The translations under genes and the position numbers were made by a program. The notes beneath the pieces were generated by a model. It saw nothing but the letters and a program-made list of their open reading frames with translations. It was not told the DNA's origin and ran no database searches. This document shows, piece by piece, positions 45,191 to 53,815 of a DNA stretch of 64,000 nt; position 1 is the first letter of the stretch; each line of letters opens with the position of its first letter. Source of the DNA: ZC4RG20 sp963782445 (GTDB lineage Bacteria; Pseudomonadota; Gammaproteobacteria; Steroidobacterales; Rariloculaceae); contig CAWAJM010000001.1 in NCBI GenBank assembly GCA_963782445.1, forward strand, positions 3,968,001 to 4,032,000. The letters run 5' to 3'.

Positions 45191-48187
45191 CTACGCCCCC
45201 GCCGCGGCGCCGTGCGCCGGCGGCGCGGCAACCGTGCTGTCGCCGCCGCCGGAGGCGGCCGGCGCCTTGCCGGCCTTGCCCTTCGGGACCGCGTCGCCGC
45301 CGGTCGGCGCCGGCTTGTCCAGCGTCGGCTCGTCGGGCCCGAGCGAGGGCCGCGTCCCGCTGACGCCGTGGACCGCACCGCTGCCCGCGGCCATCTCGAT
45401 CGGCACGCGGTCCCAATCGTAGCCGCGGCGCAAGAGCTCGTAGCTCGGCCAGTACAGGGGATCGGGCTCGAGTGTGATGACCTCCGGCACGTCGTTCCAG
45501 TTCACGGTATTGAGCCTGACCGCCTCGTCCGCGCCGAGCCCCTTGATGACGTGGACGAACGCATCGAGATTCGGCGTCGGCCGGCCGTCGATGGCGACGA
45601 TGCGCCGCCCCGCATACAAACCCGACCGGGCCGCGGGCGAACCGAAATTGAAGTACGAGACATAGACGCCTTCCGGCGCCACGCTGCGCTGCACGGCGAT
45701 GGCGCGGTGCGGCTTCTGCACGAGCGCGCCGGCCCAGAGCACGACGCGGTCGATGCCGCGGCCGTCGAGCGCCGCCGTTGCGACTTTCTTCTGAACCTCC
45801 TTGCCGTCGCGATAGACGACGACATCGGTCATCGGCTCCTGCGTCGCCTGCTGTACCTCGCGGTAAGTGTTCACGAGCTTGCCGTCGACGCTGAGCAGGA
45901 TGTCGCCCGTGCGGAAGAACTTGGCCGCTTCGGAACCCGCGACCGTGTTGCCGACGGCCAGCACGTCACGGCGCTCGGGGTTGTGCGCCTCATACCGCTG
46001 GGACCAGCTCTCGGGCAGCTTGAGCTTGCGCGCCGTCGCGAGCGGCATGAGCTGCCACTCGACGTCGAGCGAGTAGACGGGCTCCGACTTACGCATGTGC
46101 GCGACCATGTCCGTTACGAGATAGCCCGGCATCCCCATGCTGAGCTGCTGGAGCTCGCGGCCGGTCTGCACCGCGAAACTGGCCCAGAGGCCCTCGACGC
46201 GCCCCTCGGAATCGAGAATGGCGCCATTGAAGTCGGACGGACCGTTCACGAGCGAGGCAGTCTCGAGGTTCGAGTCGCGGAAACGCAGCGTGCGCGAGTC
46301 CGGGAACATCGCCGGGCTCACCGAGGCGATCTGCGTCGACTGCGACTGCAGATCGTTGTCAGAGGACAGGCCGACGACATCCACGTTGTCGCCGGCCGTC
46401 AGCGGCCGATCGGAAAACTCCGCGCTCTTGACGGGCGTTTCCCCGAGCAGCTTCGGATCGTAGGAGACCACGGCCAGGTTATGCAGCGGATTCACGTACT
46501 CGACGTGCCCCGGGATTTCGACGGAGCCCGCAAACGTCAGCCGGACGTCGCCCATGGCGACGGGAACGGTATTCCGATCGACGACGACCCAGCCGCGCTG
46601 GGCGTCGACGACGAGCCCCGTGCCGTAGTAGTAGCGATCCGAGACGCCCGACACCGTGTAGGGCATGCTGAAGTTCACGAGCACGAGCGACGGCGCGATG
46701 CGCTTGAGGATCGGGTCCTTCTCGGGCGGGAACGTCGTGGTCTCGGGCGTGAGCGGCTGCTGCGGCGGCGCCGCGGCGAGCGGCGTGCAGGGCCACAGCC
46801 CCGTCGAGTCGTCGCGCTTGCAGCGCTCGGCCGGGAACCAGCTGCGGTTGTTCGTGATGATCCGCTCCTTCACGACCTGCGGATCGTCGAACTCGATGAA
46901 GCGCACGCTGACCTGCGCACCTTCGGGCAGCGCCTCGAGCACGTGCTGCAGATCGTCGAGGGTCTCGACGCGCTTGCCGTCGATGGCCCGGATGATGCTC
47001 GCGCGCGGGATCGCGGCCGAACCAAAGACGTAGCCCGGGCTCGCGACGTAGATACCCTTGGCCGGGCGGTAATAGTGGCGCGCCTGCTCGTAGGAAAGCT
47101 CGTGCAGGATGCCGTCGCCGTACTCGATGTACTCGTCCGGCGTTATGCCGTAGAGGTTGTCGATGCTCACGCTCTCGGTCCGCTTGACGCCGCCGCGCTC
47201 GAGGACGATAGGCACCGTCTTGCCGACTTTGTCGTCGAGCGACGCCTCGAGCGGCACGAAGGTCGAGATCGGCTCACCGTCGACGCTGATCAGGATGTCG
47301 CCGGGCGCGAGCTTACCGGCGGCCGGCGAGCCCGGCAGGACCTGCTCGACCACGAGCATGCCCGTCGTGTTGGGATCCTGGCTCCGGACCCTGGCCTCGG
47401 TCTGCTGCGACAGGCCGAGGCGCTGGAGCTCGGCATACGGCTTGTGCACGAATTCCGTCTGCAGCGTGCCGCGCGGCACGGGCAGGCCCTGCTGGATCAG
47501 CGACAGCGCGACTTTCACACGGTCGAGCGGCAGGAAAAAGCTCGACGCGGACTGCGTGTTGGCACCGGCGTTGAGCGCGAGGACCTGGCCATCGATGTTG
47601 ATGACGGGGGAACCGGAGGAGCCGCCCGACGTGCCGGAGGCGGCCTGAAAATAGAACGTGTTGAAGTCGTTGTAGTTACCGCGCCCGTAGTCCGGCGCTT
47701 GGCGGTCGAGCCGGGCGATCGTCCCCGCGAGGATCGAGAGCCGCTCGCCCGCGTCGTTGCCGATCACGCGGATGTCGGTACCGACCTGCGCGGCGTCGGG
47801 CACGAGGGGCAGCTCGGCCGGCTTGATGAAGTGCAGCTTCTTCGGGTCGTAGTGGAAAAAGCCGAAGTCGTGGATCGGATCGCGGTAGACCGGCTGCAGG
47901 TCCACCTCCTCCTGATTCAGAAAGATGGCGCGCGCCCGAACGGGGCCGGGCGTCACGACGTGGCGATTCGTGAGTATCAGGCCGCGCTTGGCGTCGACGA
48001 CGAATCCCGTCGCCTGCGCGGTCTCGTTGCGCTCCGTGTCGAACGCGCGCGTGCTGTCGACCTCGATCGAGACCACACCGCTCGAGATGCGCTCGAGAGT
48101 CCGGTTCCAGGTCGCCTGCTCGGCGAGCACGGGCGAGGCGGCAAGCAGGGCTACGATCAAGGTCGTATAGGCAGTCAGGATTTTCAT
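45191..48187 (-). CDS. Nma111-like duplicated HtrA-type serine protease with PDZ domains
   Basis: A 998-residue exported protein (signal VALLAASPVLA). The first trypsin-like domain has His76 in LTNRHVV, Asp107 in DPIHDF and Ser191 in GGSSGSPV. FYFQAASGTSGGSSGSPV closely matches the Nma111/PDZ-protease group. PDZ-like domains follow (SPAAGKLAPGDILISVDG and PRASIIRAIDGKRVETLDD). The second protease-like domain has VVDRNTV in place of the His motif and GPSDFNGAIL in place of the Ser motif, so it should be inactive. More PDZ-like segments follow (TGDILLSVDGKLV, YAGRRIVAIDG), then an Ala/Pro/Gly-rich tail. The layout of one active and one dead protease half is that of fungal Nma111p. It probably degrades or senses misfolded periplasmic proteins. 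Confidence 0.87.
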   Translation of the reverse strand: MKILTAYTTLIVALLAASPVLAEQATWNRTLERISSGVVSIEVDSTRAFDTERNETAQATGFVVDAKRGLILTNRHVVTPGPVRARAIFLNQEEVDLQPVYRDPIHDFGFFHYDPKKLHFIKPAELPLVPDAAQVGTDIRVIGNDAGERLSILAGTIARLDRQAPDYGRGNYNDFNTFYFQAASGTSGGSSGSPVINIDGQVLALNAGANTQSASSFFLPLDRVKVALSLIQQGLPVPRGTLQTEFVHKPYAELQRLGLSQQTEARVRSQDPNTTGMLVVEQVLPGSPAAGKLAPGDILISVDGEPISTFVPLEASLDDKVGKTVPIVLERGGVKRTESVSIDNLYGITPDEYIEYGDGILHELSYEQARHYYRPAKGIYVASPGYVFGSAAIPRASIIRAIDGKRVETLDDLQHVLEALPEGAQVSVRFIEFDDPQVVKERIITNNRSWFPAERCKRDDSTGLWPCTPLAAAPPQQPLTPETTTFPPEKDPILKRIAPSLVLVNFSMPYTVSGVSDRYYYGTGLVVDAQRGWVVVDRNTVPVAMGDVRLTFAGSVEIPGHVEYVNPLHNLAVVSYDPKLLGETPVKSAEFSDRPLTAGDNVDVVGLSSDNDLQSQSTQIASVSPAMFPDSRTLRFRDSNLETASLVNGPSDFNGAILDSEGRVEGLWASFAVQTGRELQQLSMGMPGYLVTDMVAHMRKSEPVYSLDVEWQLMPLATARKLKLPESWSQRYEAHNPERRDVLAVGNTVAGSEAAKFFRTGDILLSVDGKLVNTYREVQQATQEPMTDVVVYRDGKEVQKKVATAALDGRGIDRVVLWAGALVQKPHRAIAVQRSVAPEGVYVSYFNFGSPAARSGLYAGRRIVAIDGRPTPNLDAFVHVIKGLGADEAVRLNTVNWNDVPEVITLEPDPLYWPSYELLRRGYDWDRVPIEMAAGSGAVHGVSGTRPSLGPDEPTLDKPAPTGGDAVPKGKAGKAPAASGGGDSTVAAPPAHGAAAGA

Positions 48188-48299
48188 ATTTGCAATTCTA
48201 AGGTTCCCAGAAATCATGTGACCATCGCGGACGCACTTTGCTCCCGTAGAACGTCGGCCCGAGGGCGAACGCATTCGCGGCCGACGCGCCGCGCGTACC

Positions 48300-49538
48300 T
48301 CAGGCCTCGGCCGGCGGCCGGCCGCGGGCCCCCGCGCCGCCGAGGCCGAGCGCCTGCCGCATGAGCAGCCGCTTGGCGGGCGGCGCGGCGTCGACGGCCC
48401 GCAGGCCGAGCCCGCGTAGCGGCCGCGCCCAGTCGGGCAGGCGAAAAAGGCGGTTCAACGCGTCGAGCGCGACGAGCATCTTGAGGTTCTCCGCCTTGCG
48501 GCGCCGCTCATAGCGTCGCAAAACGGGCAAGTCGCCGGGCTCGCGTCCTTCCGCGAGGCCGGCCTCGATCTCCGCCGCGAGGCATGCGGCGTCGGCCAAA
48601 CCCAGGTTCATACCCTGCCCCGCGAGCGGATGAACGGTATGGGCGGCGTCCCCTATGAGCACCGCACGGCTGCAACAATACCGCAAGGCGGCCAGCACCT
48701 GCAGCGGAAACCGCGCCCGCGCCGAGACCGGCCCGAGCCGGCCGAGCATGCCCGCGCTCGCGGCCTGCAGCGCCGCGAGGAAGGCCGCGTCGTCGAGGCC
48801 TGCCAGCGCTTCGGCGCGCCAGGTGGGCAGCGACCAGACGATCGAGCTGCGGCCGTCCGCGAGCGGCAGGAACGCGAGCGGGCCGCCGGGCAGGAAGCGC
48901 TGCCGAGCCGTGCGCGCATGGGGCTTCTCCGTCTCGACATGCGCTACGAGGGCCTGCTGGCCGTAGCTGGCGTGCAGCGCGGGCAGCCCGAGCAGGTGCC
49001 GGACGGTCGACTCCGTGCCGTCCGCCGCCACGAGCAGCTCGCCGCGCAGACGCGAGCCGCCGGCCAGCGAAACCGCGACGCCCGAGGCACGCAGATCGAC
49101 GGCTTCGAGCTCGGCCCCGGTCGTGACGCTGACGTCCGGCAGCCGTGCGATGCGCTGCAGCAACCTGTCTTTGAGCAGGCGGTCCTCGACGATATGCCCG
49201 AGGTTCGGCTCGCCGATCTCGGCGCAATCGAAATGCACGCTGGCCGAGGTCTCCGGATCGTCCCCTTCGAAGACATGCATGCGCTCGTAAGGACTCGCGC
49301 GGGCGGCCTCGATGTCGGCCCACACGCCGAGCTCCGCCAGCACCGCTTGCGAGCCGCGCGAAAGCGCATAAACCCTGAGATCCATCTCGTCGGCCGTCCA
49401 GCTTTGCGCGCGCCTCGACTCGACGACGTGCACGGCCAGACGGCCCGCGGCGCGGCCGGTGCCGAGCAGCGCCGCGAGCGTGAGGCCGACGGTGCCCGCG
49501 CCGCTCACGATGACGGTATGCTGCGTGCCCGCCCTCAT
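48300..49538 (-). CDS. UbiH/UbiF/VisC/COQ6-family FAD hydroxylase (second of a pair)
   Basis: A 412-residue flavin monooxygenase of ubiquinone synthesis. TVIVSGAGTVGLTLAALLG is the FAD-binding motif, VEDRLLKDRLLQRI and LLVAADGTESTVRHLLGL include the DG motif, and GDAAHTVHPLAGQGMNLGLAD is the UbiH-family signature. The start ATG 49538 overlaps the stop of ubiH (ATGA). It probably hydroxylates a different ring position from its partner (UbiF- or UbiI-like), which the sequence alone does not settle. A longer frame back through ubiH is rejected. Confidence 0.9.
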   Translation of the reverse strand: MRAGTQHTVIVSGAGTVGLTLAALLGTGRAAGRLAVHVVESRRAQSWTADEMDLRVYALSRGSQAVLAELGVWADIEAARASPYERMHVFEGDDPETSASVHFDCAEIGEPNLGHIVEDRLLKDRLLQRIARLPDVSVTTGAELEAVDLRASGVAVSLAGGSRLRGELLVAADGTESTVRHLLGLPALHASYGQQALVAHVETEKPHARTARQRFLPGGPLAFLPLADGRSSIVWSLPTWRAEALAGLDDAAFLAALQAASAGMLGRLGPVSARARFPLQVLAALRYCCSRAVLIGDAAHTVHPLAGQGMNLGLADAACLAAEIEAGLAEGREPGDLPVLRRYERRRKAENLKMLVALDALNRLFRLPDWARPLRGLGLRAVDAAPPAKRLLMRQALGLGGAGARGRPPAEA

Positions 49539-50767
49539 GGCAGCGAGAGTCCCCGCGCGAGCCGCGGCAGCCTGCCGGCGATCCCCATCGTGTGCCGCGC
49601 GAGCGCGGCCTTCGCGCCGGGCAGCAGGTCGAACGCCACGAGGCCGAGACCGCGCGCCAGCCCGAGCCCCGGCCCCCGCCGTCCGAAGAGATCGATGAGG
49701 CCGTGCGTGAACAAGGCGACCTTGCGTTGATCCTCGCGGCGCCACTCCGCATAGCGCTCGAGCACACCGACGGCACCGGGATCGGCGCCGCGCGCGGCGG
49801 CGCCGGCAATGAGCTCGGCCAACGCCGCAACATCGCGCAGCGCGAGATTGAAGCCCTGGCCGGCGACGGGATGCAAACTCATGGCCGCGTTGCCGATCAG
49901 GACGACGCGCGGCGCGCCGAGCGCGTCGCTGCGCACACGCTTCAGAGGGTGCACGGCACGCGCGCCGACACGCCCGATGCGGCCGAGCCTGAAGCCGAAC
50001 TCGCGCTGCAGCGCGGCGGCGAGCTCGGCATCCGGCAAGGCGGCGACCGCGTCGGCCGCTGCGGCTGGCAAAGTCCACACGACGCCGGAGCGCCCCCCCG
50101 TGAGCGGCAGCAACGCAAGCGGACCGCTGGGCGCGAAGCGCTCGAAGGCGGCGCCGCGATGCGGCACCGACGTCGCGCAATTCAAGATCACGGCCTTCTG
50201 CGCGTAATCGTCCTCGCGCGCGACGATGCCGAGCAGCCCGCGCACGCGCGAACGCGCACCGTCGGCCGCGACGAGCAGGCGGGCGCGCACCGCGATACGC
50301 TCGGCGCCGCGCTCGAGCTCAGCCTCGACGCCCTCGGCCCGCGCCTGGAAGCGCGCGAGCCGGGCGGGTGCGACGACCGAGCAGCCCGCGTGCCCGCCGA
50401 GGCGCTCCCAGAGCGCGGCGCCGAGCGCCCGGTTCTCGACCGTGTAGCCGAGCGCAGGGACCCCTTCCTCGGCCGCCGTAATCCGGGCCGAACCGAAGCG
50501 GCCGCGCTCGGAAACGTGAATCGACAGGATCGGCTCGGCCTGCGCGCGCAGCGCGTCCCAGAGCCCCAGGCCGCCGAGGATTCGTGCCGACCCGTTCGCG
50601 AGCGCCGTGACGCGGCTGTCGAAGCTCGGCTGCTCGAGCGCCTTCGGGTTCTCGGCCTCGACGAGCACGCAGCGCACGGGCAGCGGTGCGAGCGCGACGG
50701 CGAGCGCCGAGCCGACGAGGCCGCCGCCGACGACGAGGACGTCGCACTCGAGCGCGGTCGGCGTCAC
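49535..50767 (-). CDS. ubiH: 2-octaprenyl-6-methoxyphenol hydroxylase
   Basis: UbiH hydroxylates a ring carbon in aerobic ubiquinone synthesis. The 410-residue protein has VLVVGGGLVGSALAVALA as its dinucleotide motif, DSRVTALANGSARIL typical of UbiH, LLVAADGARSRVRGLLGI, and GNAAMSLHPVAGQGFNLALRD as the family signature. The C-terminal ARHTMGIAGRLPRLARG is specific to UbiH-type proteins. It overlaps pepP by four bases upstream and the second hydroxylase downstream. The order pepP-ubiH-ubi hydroxylase behind ygfB is the conserved gammaproteobacterial cluster. Confidence 0.93.
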   Translation of the reverse strand: MTPTALECDVLVVGGGLVGSALAVALAPLPVRCVLVEAENPKALEQPSFDSRVTALANGSARILGGLGLWDALRAQAEPILSIHVSERGRFGSARITAAEEGVPALGYTVENRALGAALWERLGGHAGCSVVAPARLARFQARAEGVEAELERGAERIAVRARLLVAADGARSRVRGLLGIVAREDDYAQKAVILNCATSVPHRGAAFERFAPSGPLALLPLTGGRSGVVWTLPAAAADAVAALPDAELAAALQREFGFRLGRIGRVGARAVHPLKRVRSDALGAPRVVLIGNAAMSLHPVAGQGFNLALRDVAALAELIAGAAARGADPGAVGVLERYAEWRREDQRKVALFTHGLIDLFGRRGPGLGLARGLGLVAFDLLPGAKAALARHTMGIAGRLPRLARGLSLP

Positions 50768-52068
50768 GCGGCGGCGCTCATGCAGGCCTCGACCTCTTCG
50801 ACGGTCGCGGGCAGGCCTTCCGTCAGCAGGCGATAGCCGTCGCGCGTGACGGCCACGTCGTCCTCGATGCGAATGCCGATACCGCGCCAGCGCTTGTCGA
50901 CGCCGCGCGCATTCGGGGCGATGTAGATCCCGGGCTCGATCGTGAGCACCATGCCGGGCTCGAGCAGGCGCCAGCTCTCGGCGATCTTGTAGTCGCCGAC
51001 GTCGTGCACGTCCATGCCGAGCCAGTGACCCGTCTTGTGCATGAAGTAGGGCTTGTAGGCCTCCTCCTTGACGAGCGACGGCAGGCGCCCGTCGAGAATA
51101 CCGAGGCGCTTGAGACCGCGCGTGACCTCCTTGACGGCGACGTCATGCGGATCGTTCCAGTGATTGCCGGGCTTCACGGCCTCGATGGCGGCACGGTTTG
51201 CCGCGAGCACGATCTCGTAGAGCTCGCGCTGGCGCTCGTCGAACCGGCCATTGACCGGAAACGTGCGCGTGATGTCCGAAGCGTACATCTCGTGCTCGCA
51301 GCCGGCGTCGACGAGCACGAGATCGCCGTCGGCGAGCGGCTGGTCGTTCTCGACGTAGTGCAGAATGCAGGCGTTCGCACCGCCCGCCACGATCGGGGTA
51401 TAGGCGCACTCGGCGCCGTGGCGGCGGAACTCGTGGACGTATTCGGCCTCGAGCTCGTACTCGAACATGCCGGGCCGGCAGCGGCTCATGGCGCGCCGGT
51501 GCGCCGCCACGGCGATTCGCGCGGAGCGCCGCATCGCACCGGTCTCCTCGCGGCTTTTGAAGAGCCGGGCCTCGTGCAGCAGCGGATCGAGCACGACGAT
51601 CTCGCTCGGCGCATGCACGCTCTGCCGTCTCGCGTTCAACGCGTTCAGCCACGCCAGCAGCTGGTGGTCGAACTCGGGGTGCGCACCCATCGAACAAAAC
51701 ACGCGCTCGCTGCGCTCGAGCAGCCCGGGCAGGATGTCGTCGATGTCGCCGATCGGAAACGCATCGTCCGCGCCGTAGCGCTTCACGGCCCCGGCCGGCC
51801 CCGCCCGCAAGCCCTCCCAACGCTCGCGATCGGGATCGCGGTCGCGGCAAAACAACAGATACCGGCCCTCGGCACGCCCGGGCACGAACACGGCGACGGC
51901 CTCGGGCTCGGGAAAGCCCGTGAGGTAATAGAAGTCGCTGTCCTGTCGATAGGGATGTGTCGTGTCACGGCTGCGCGTGCGCTGCGGCGCAGCGGGGACG
52001 ACGGCGATGTTGCCTGCGCCGACGGACTCGAGCAGGTGCCGGCGGCGTCTGACGAATTCACGTTCCAA
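50764..52068 (-). CDS. pepP: Xaa-Pro aminopeptidase
   Basis: A dimetal aminopeptidase of 434 residues that removes N-terminal residues preceding proline. The N-domain has YRQDSDFYYLTGFPEPEAV. The creatinase-type catalytic domain has DLVLVDAGCEHEMYASDITR (two metal Asp), HKTGHWLGMDVHDVG (metal His and substrate His), MVLTIEPGIYI (metal Glu) and GIGIRIEDDVAVT (second metal Glu). All expected ligands are present. A 319-base gap containing a palindrome separates it from ygfB on the same strand. Confidence 0.96.
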   Translation of the reverse strand: MEREFVRRRRHLLESVGAGNIAVVPAAPQRTRSRDTTHPYRQDSDFYYLTGFPEPEAVAVFVPGRAEGRYLLFCRDRDPDRERWEGLRAGPAGAVKRYGADDAFPIGDIDDILPGLLERSERVFCSMGAHPEFDHQLLAWLNALNARRQSVHAPSEIVVLDPLLHEARLFKSREETGAMRRSARIAVAAHRRAMSRCRPGMFEYELEAEYVHEFRRHGAECAYTPIVAGGANACILHYVENDQPLADGDLVLVDAGCEHEMYASDITRTFPVNGRFDERQRELYEIVLAANRAAIEAVKPGNHWNDPHDVAVKEVTRGLKRLGILDGRLPSLVKEEAYKPYFMHKTGHWLGMDVHDVGDYKIAESWRLLEPGMVLTIEPGIYIAPNARGVDKRWRGIGIRIEDDVAVTRDGYRLLTEGLPATVEEVEACMSAAA

Positions 52069-52387
52069 GGTTAGCCCTCTTCGGAAAGGTGGCGCATTTT
52101 AAAGAATGGGGGGCATCGGCAGGGGGCATCGCGTGCTGGACGCTTCGCAGTTCCGCTACCGGTCGCGCGCAAAAGACGAGGTCTCCCGCCCGCACCGCGC
52201 ACCACGAACGCATCTCCCTCCACCGCGGCATCCACGATGGGCCACGCGTGCGCTTCGGCAGCAACGACCCACCACTCGTTCCTCGGGCGTCTGTGCAGCA
52301 GGGCATGGCCGGAACGCTGGCCGCCATGGACGGGTTCACGGCGGTCCCGGCCATGCCCTGCTGCACAGACGCCCGAGGAACTCCTTT
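52069..52387. other. 319-base interval between ygfB and pepP with one palindrome
   Basis: Most of this interval up to about 52278 shows no recognisable gene, promoter or RNA. The only clear structure is the palindrome at 52279-52380, which sits inside what is elsewhere usually a compact ygfB-pepP operon. Confidence 0.7.
52279..52380 (+). repeat. Long palindrome, family copy F (shortened core)
   Basis: Arms 52279-52312 and 52347-52380 form a perfect 34-base inverted repeat starting TTCCTCGGGCGTCTGTGCAG. The 34-base core keeps only the second family block (CCATGGACGGGTTCACGGCG) and lacks the inner hairpin found in copies A, B and E. It ends eight bases after the ygfB stop. Confidence 0.92.
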
Positions 52388-52939
52388 TCAATGAACCCGA
52401 GAACCCTGCCGCCCGCCGTACTCTTCGAATACGAGCTGCGCTCCGACGCGCACGTACTCCTTGAGCTCGGCCAACGCGAAGCCCGCGTCCGCGTCCTCAT
52501 CCTCGTCGTCGGCGAGCGCGGCACGGCTGATCTCGGCGAAGTCCTTGGTGATCTCGTTCACGGCATCGGCGTGCTCGCCCGTCGGCGCCGACTTCAGGCC
52601 CCCGAAGCCGAGCCCCGTGAGAAAGCCGTGACACCATAGCGCGAGCGCGCGGATCTGGGAGTCGAGCGGTTGGTCCTCGTCGGGCAGGAGCGGTTCGAAG
52701 CTCATCTCGCCTGAGCTCAGGCTTCGCCATGCAGTGAGCTCGAGGTCGCGCAATGCCGTGCCGACGGCGTCGCCCTCGTCGAGTTCCCAGTCCTCCAGAC
52801 ATTCCTCGAGCCAGCGCTGAGCGGCCGCCATGCCGCCGACGCATATCGTCCCGCAAAGGCCGCCGTGCAGTTCCGCGAGCGGCGTGACGACACCCGACTC
52901 GTTGAGGCACCTTTCCAGGGATTCGTATCCGTGATCCAT
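52388..52939 (-). CDS. ygfB: YgfB/UPF0149 family protein
   Basis: A 183-residue all-helical, acidic protein. LAELHGGLCGTICVGG is the family N-terminal block, and ALALWCHGFLTGLGFGGL is the most conserved stretch. The C-terminal DEDEDADAGFALAELKEYVRVGAQLVFEEY is typical. In Pseudomonas aeruginosa YgfB represses the ampDh3 system; a role here is not shown. Position upstream of pepP-ubiH and divergent from the zapA locus is the standard gammaproteobacterial order. Confidence 0.92.
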   Translation of the reverse strand: MDHGYESLERCLNESGVVTPLAELHGGLCGTICVGGMAAAQRWLEECLEDWELDEGDAVGTALRDLELTAWRSLSSGEMSFEPLLPDEDQPLDSQIRALALWCHGFLTGLGFGGLKSAPTGEHADAVNEITKDFAEISRAALADDEDEDADAGFALAELKEYVRVGAQLVFEEYGGRQGSRVH

Positions 52940-53037
52940 GTCGCTCGCGACGCGTTACCTCGCGCAGTAGCGAACCATGCTAACACCGCCACACATGTTA
53001 TTGACCCCCGCGGCGCGCGGGCTCTATATTCGCAAGC

Positions 53038-53269
53038 ATGAGTACCGAGCAGACCAATCAGCGGTTCGACGTTCGAGCTCAAGCGGCTCGAACGACGCGT
53101 CGACGAGCTCGTGCAGCTGTGCGAGCAGCTGCGCGAGGAGAACGCGTCGCTGCGGCAGCGGCAGGAGTCGCTCGTCGCCGAGCGCGCCTCGCTGCTGCAC
53201 AAGAACGAGCAGGTGCGCGGCCGGGTGGAAGCGATGATCGGTCGGCTCAAGGCCATGGAGCAGGCTTGA
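53038..53269 (+). pseudogene. TIGR02449/ZapB-like coiled-coil gene with apparent +1 frameshift
   Basis: The expected small coiled-coil protein before zapA is split over two frames. ATG 53038 opens MSTEQTNQRFD. The family-like body (FELKRLERRVDELVQLCEQL, later RGRVEAMIGRLKAMEQA) lies in another frame from 53072 and ends at TGA 53267-53269. In that body frame a stop at 53039-53041 precedes it and no ATG, GTG or TTG is available. Removing one base near 53069-53072 (GACGTTC to GACTTC) would join them as RFDFELKRLE. The first frame, left uncorrected, reads on into zapA. It may be a real lesion, a sequencing error or an unusual start. Confidence 0.7.
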
Positions 53270-53583
53270 TGAGTGATGCCTTCGCTCGCGTGACGATTCG
53301 GATCCTCGAGAAGGAATACCACGTCGCATGCCCGGCGGAAGAGCAGGCGGACCTGTTGGCGTCCGCCGAGTTGCTGAACGGCAAGATGCGCGAGATCCGC
53401 GACAGCGGCAAAGTCGTGGGGCTCGACCGGGTCGCCGTCATGGCGGCGCTGAACCTGGCGAACGAGCTGCTCAAGGCGCGCAGTCAGGACGAGGAGCTCA
53501 CGAACATCGTCGGCCTCAGGATCCGCACGATGCGCGAGCGCCTCGACTCGGCCCTTGGCCCGGTGAAGCAACTCAATTTATAG
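53269..53583 (+). CDS. zapA: Cell division protein ZapA
   Basis: ZapA stabilises FtsZ bundles at midcell. The 104-residue protein has FARVTIRILEKEYHVACPAE as its N-terminal globular domain, followed by AVMAALNLANELL and a C-terminal helix for tetramer formation. The ATG overlaps the stop of the coiled-coil gene (TGATG). 6S RNA follows eight bases after the stop, the conserved zapA-ssrS-5-FCL order. Confidence 0.95.
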   Translation: MSDAFARVTIRILEKEYHVACPAEEQADLLASAELLNGKMREIRDSGKVVGLDRVAVMAALNLANELLKARSQDEELTNIVGLRIRTMRERLDSALGPVKQLNL

Positions 53584-53590
53584 TGGTTCG

Positions 53591-53779
53591 GGTACTCCCT
53601 GCGGTGTTCGACACGGATTGGATAGTCTTTCGACCCTAACTCTTGATGTAGGGGTTCCGTTCTGTCGATGGCGTTGCGCAGAACCGGCATAGCCGGGTAG
53701 CCTGCAGCCATCACGGCTTACCCCACCTTTTGCTCCGGTTCGAGAGCAACCATTCGTGACGGCACAGGCGGGGAGTACC
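53591..53779 (+). ncRNA. ssrS: 6S RNA
   Basis: 6S RNA mimics an open promoter and sequesters the housekeeping RNA polymerase. The ends pair: GGTACTCCCTGC from 53591 with GCGGGGAGTACC ending at 53779. The about 189-base length, the interrupted helix and the central unpaired region fit the family. The location between zapA and 5-formyltetrahydrofolate cyclo-ligase is the conserved locus. The exact 5' and 3' ends are estimates from the terminal stem. Confidence 0.88.
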
Positions 53780-53815
53780 TCCTTCCCAAACAAGAACGCA
53801 CCGAGAAGCGCTCCA

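Noticed and set aside
44846..48364. A plus-strand frame of more than 1100 codons through module 2 and antisense to the Nma111-like gene
   Set aside because: It has no motif, and the opposite strand encodes a protein with complete protease and PDZ motifs.
52058..52394. Small frames on both strands across palindrome F
   Set aside because: Both strands read similar peptides because the DNA is self-complementary; there are no ribosome-binding sites and no family similarity.
53756..53815. GTG 53756 as the start of the 5-formyltetrahydrofolate cyclo-ligase
   Set aside because: It lies inside the 3' strand of the 6S RNA terminal stem and adds 20 residues that do not look conserved; TTG 53816 has a better ribosome-binding site.
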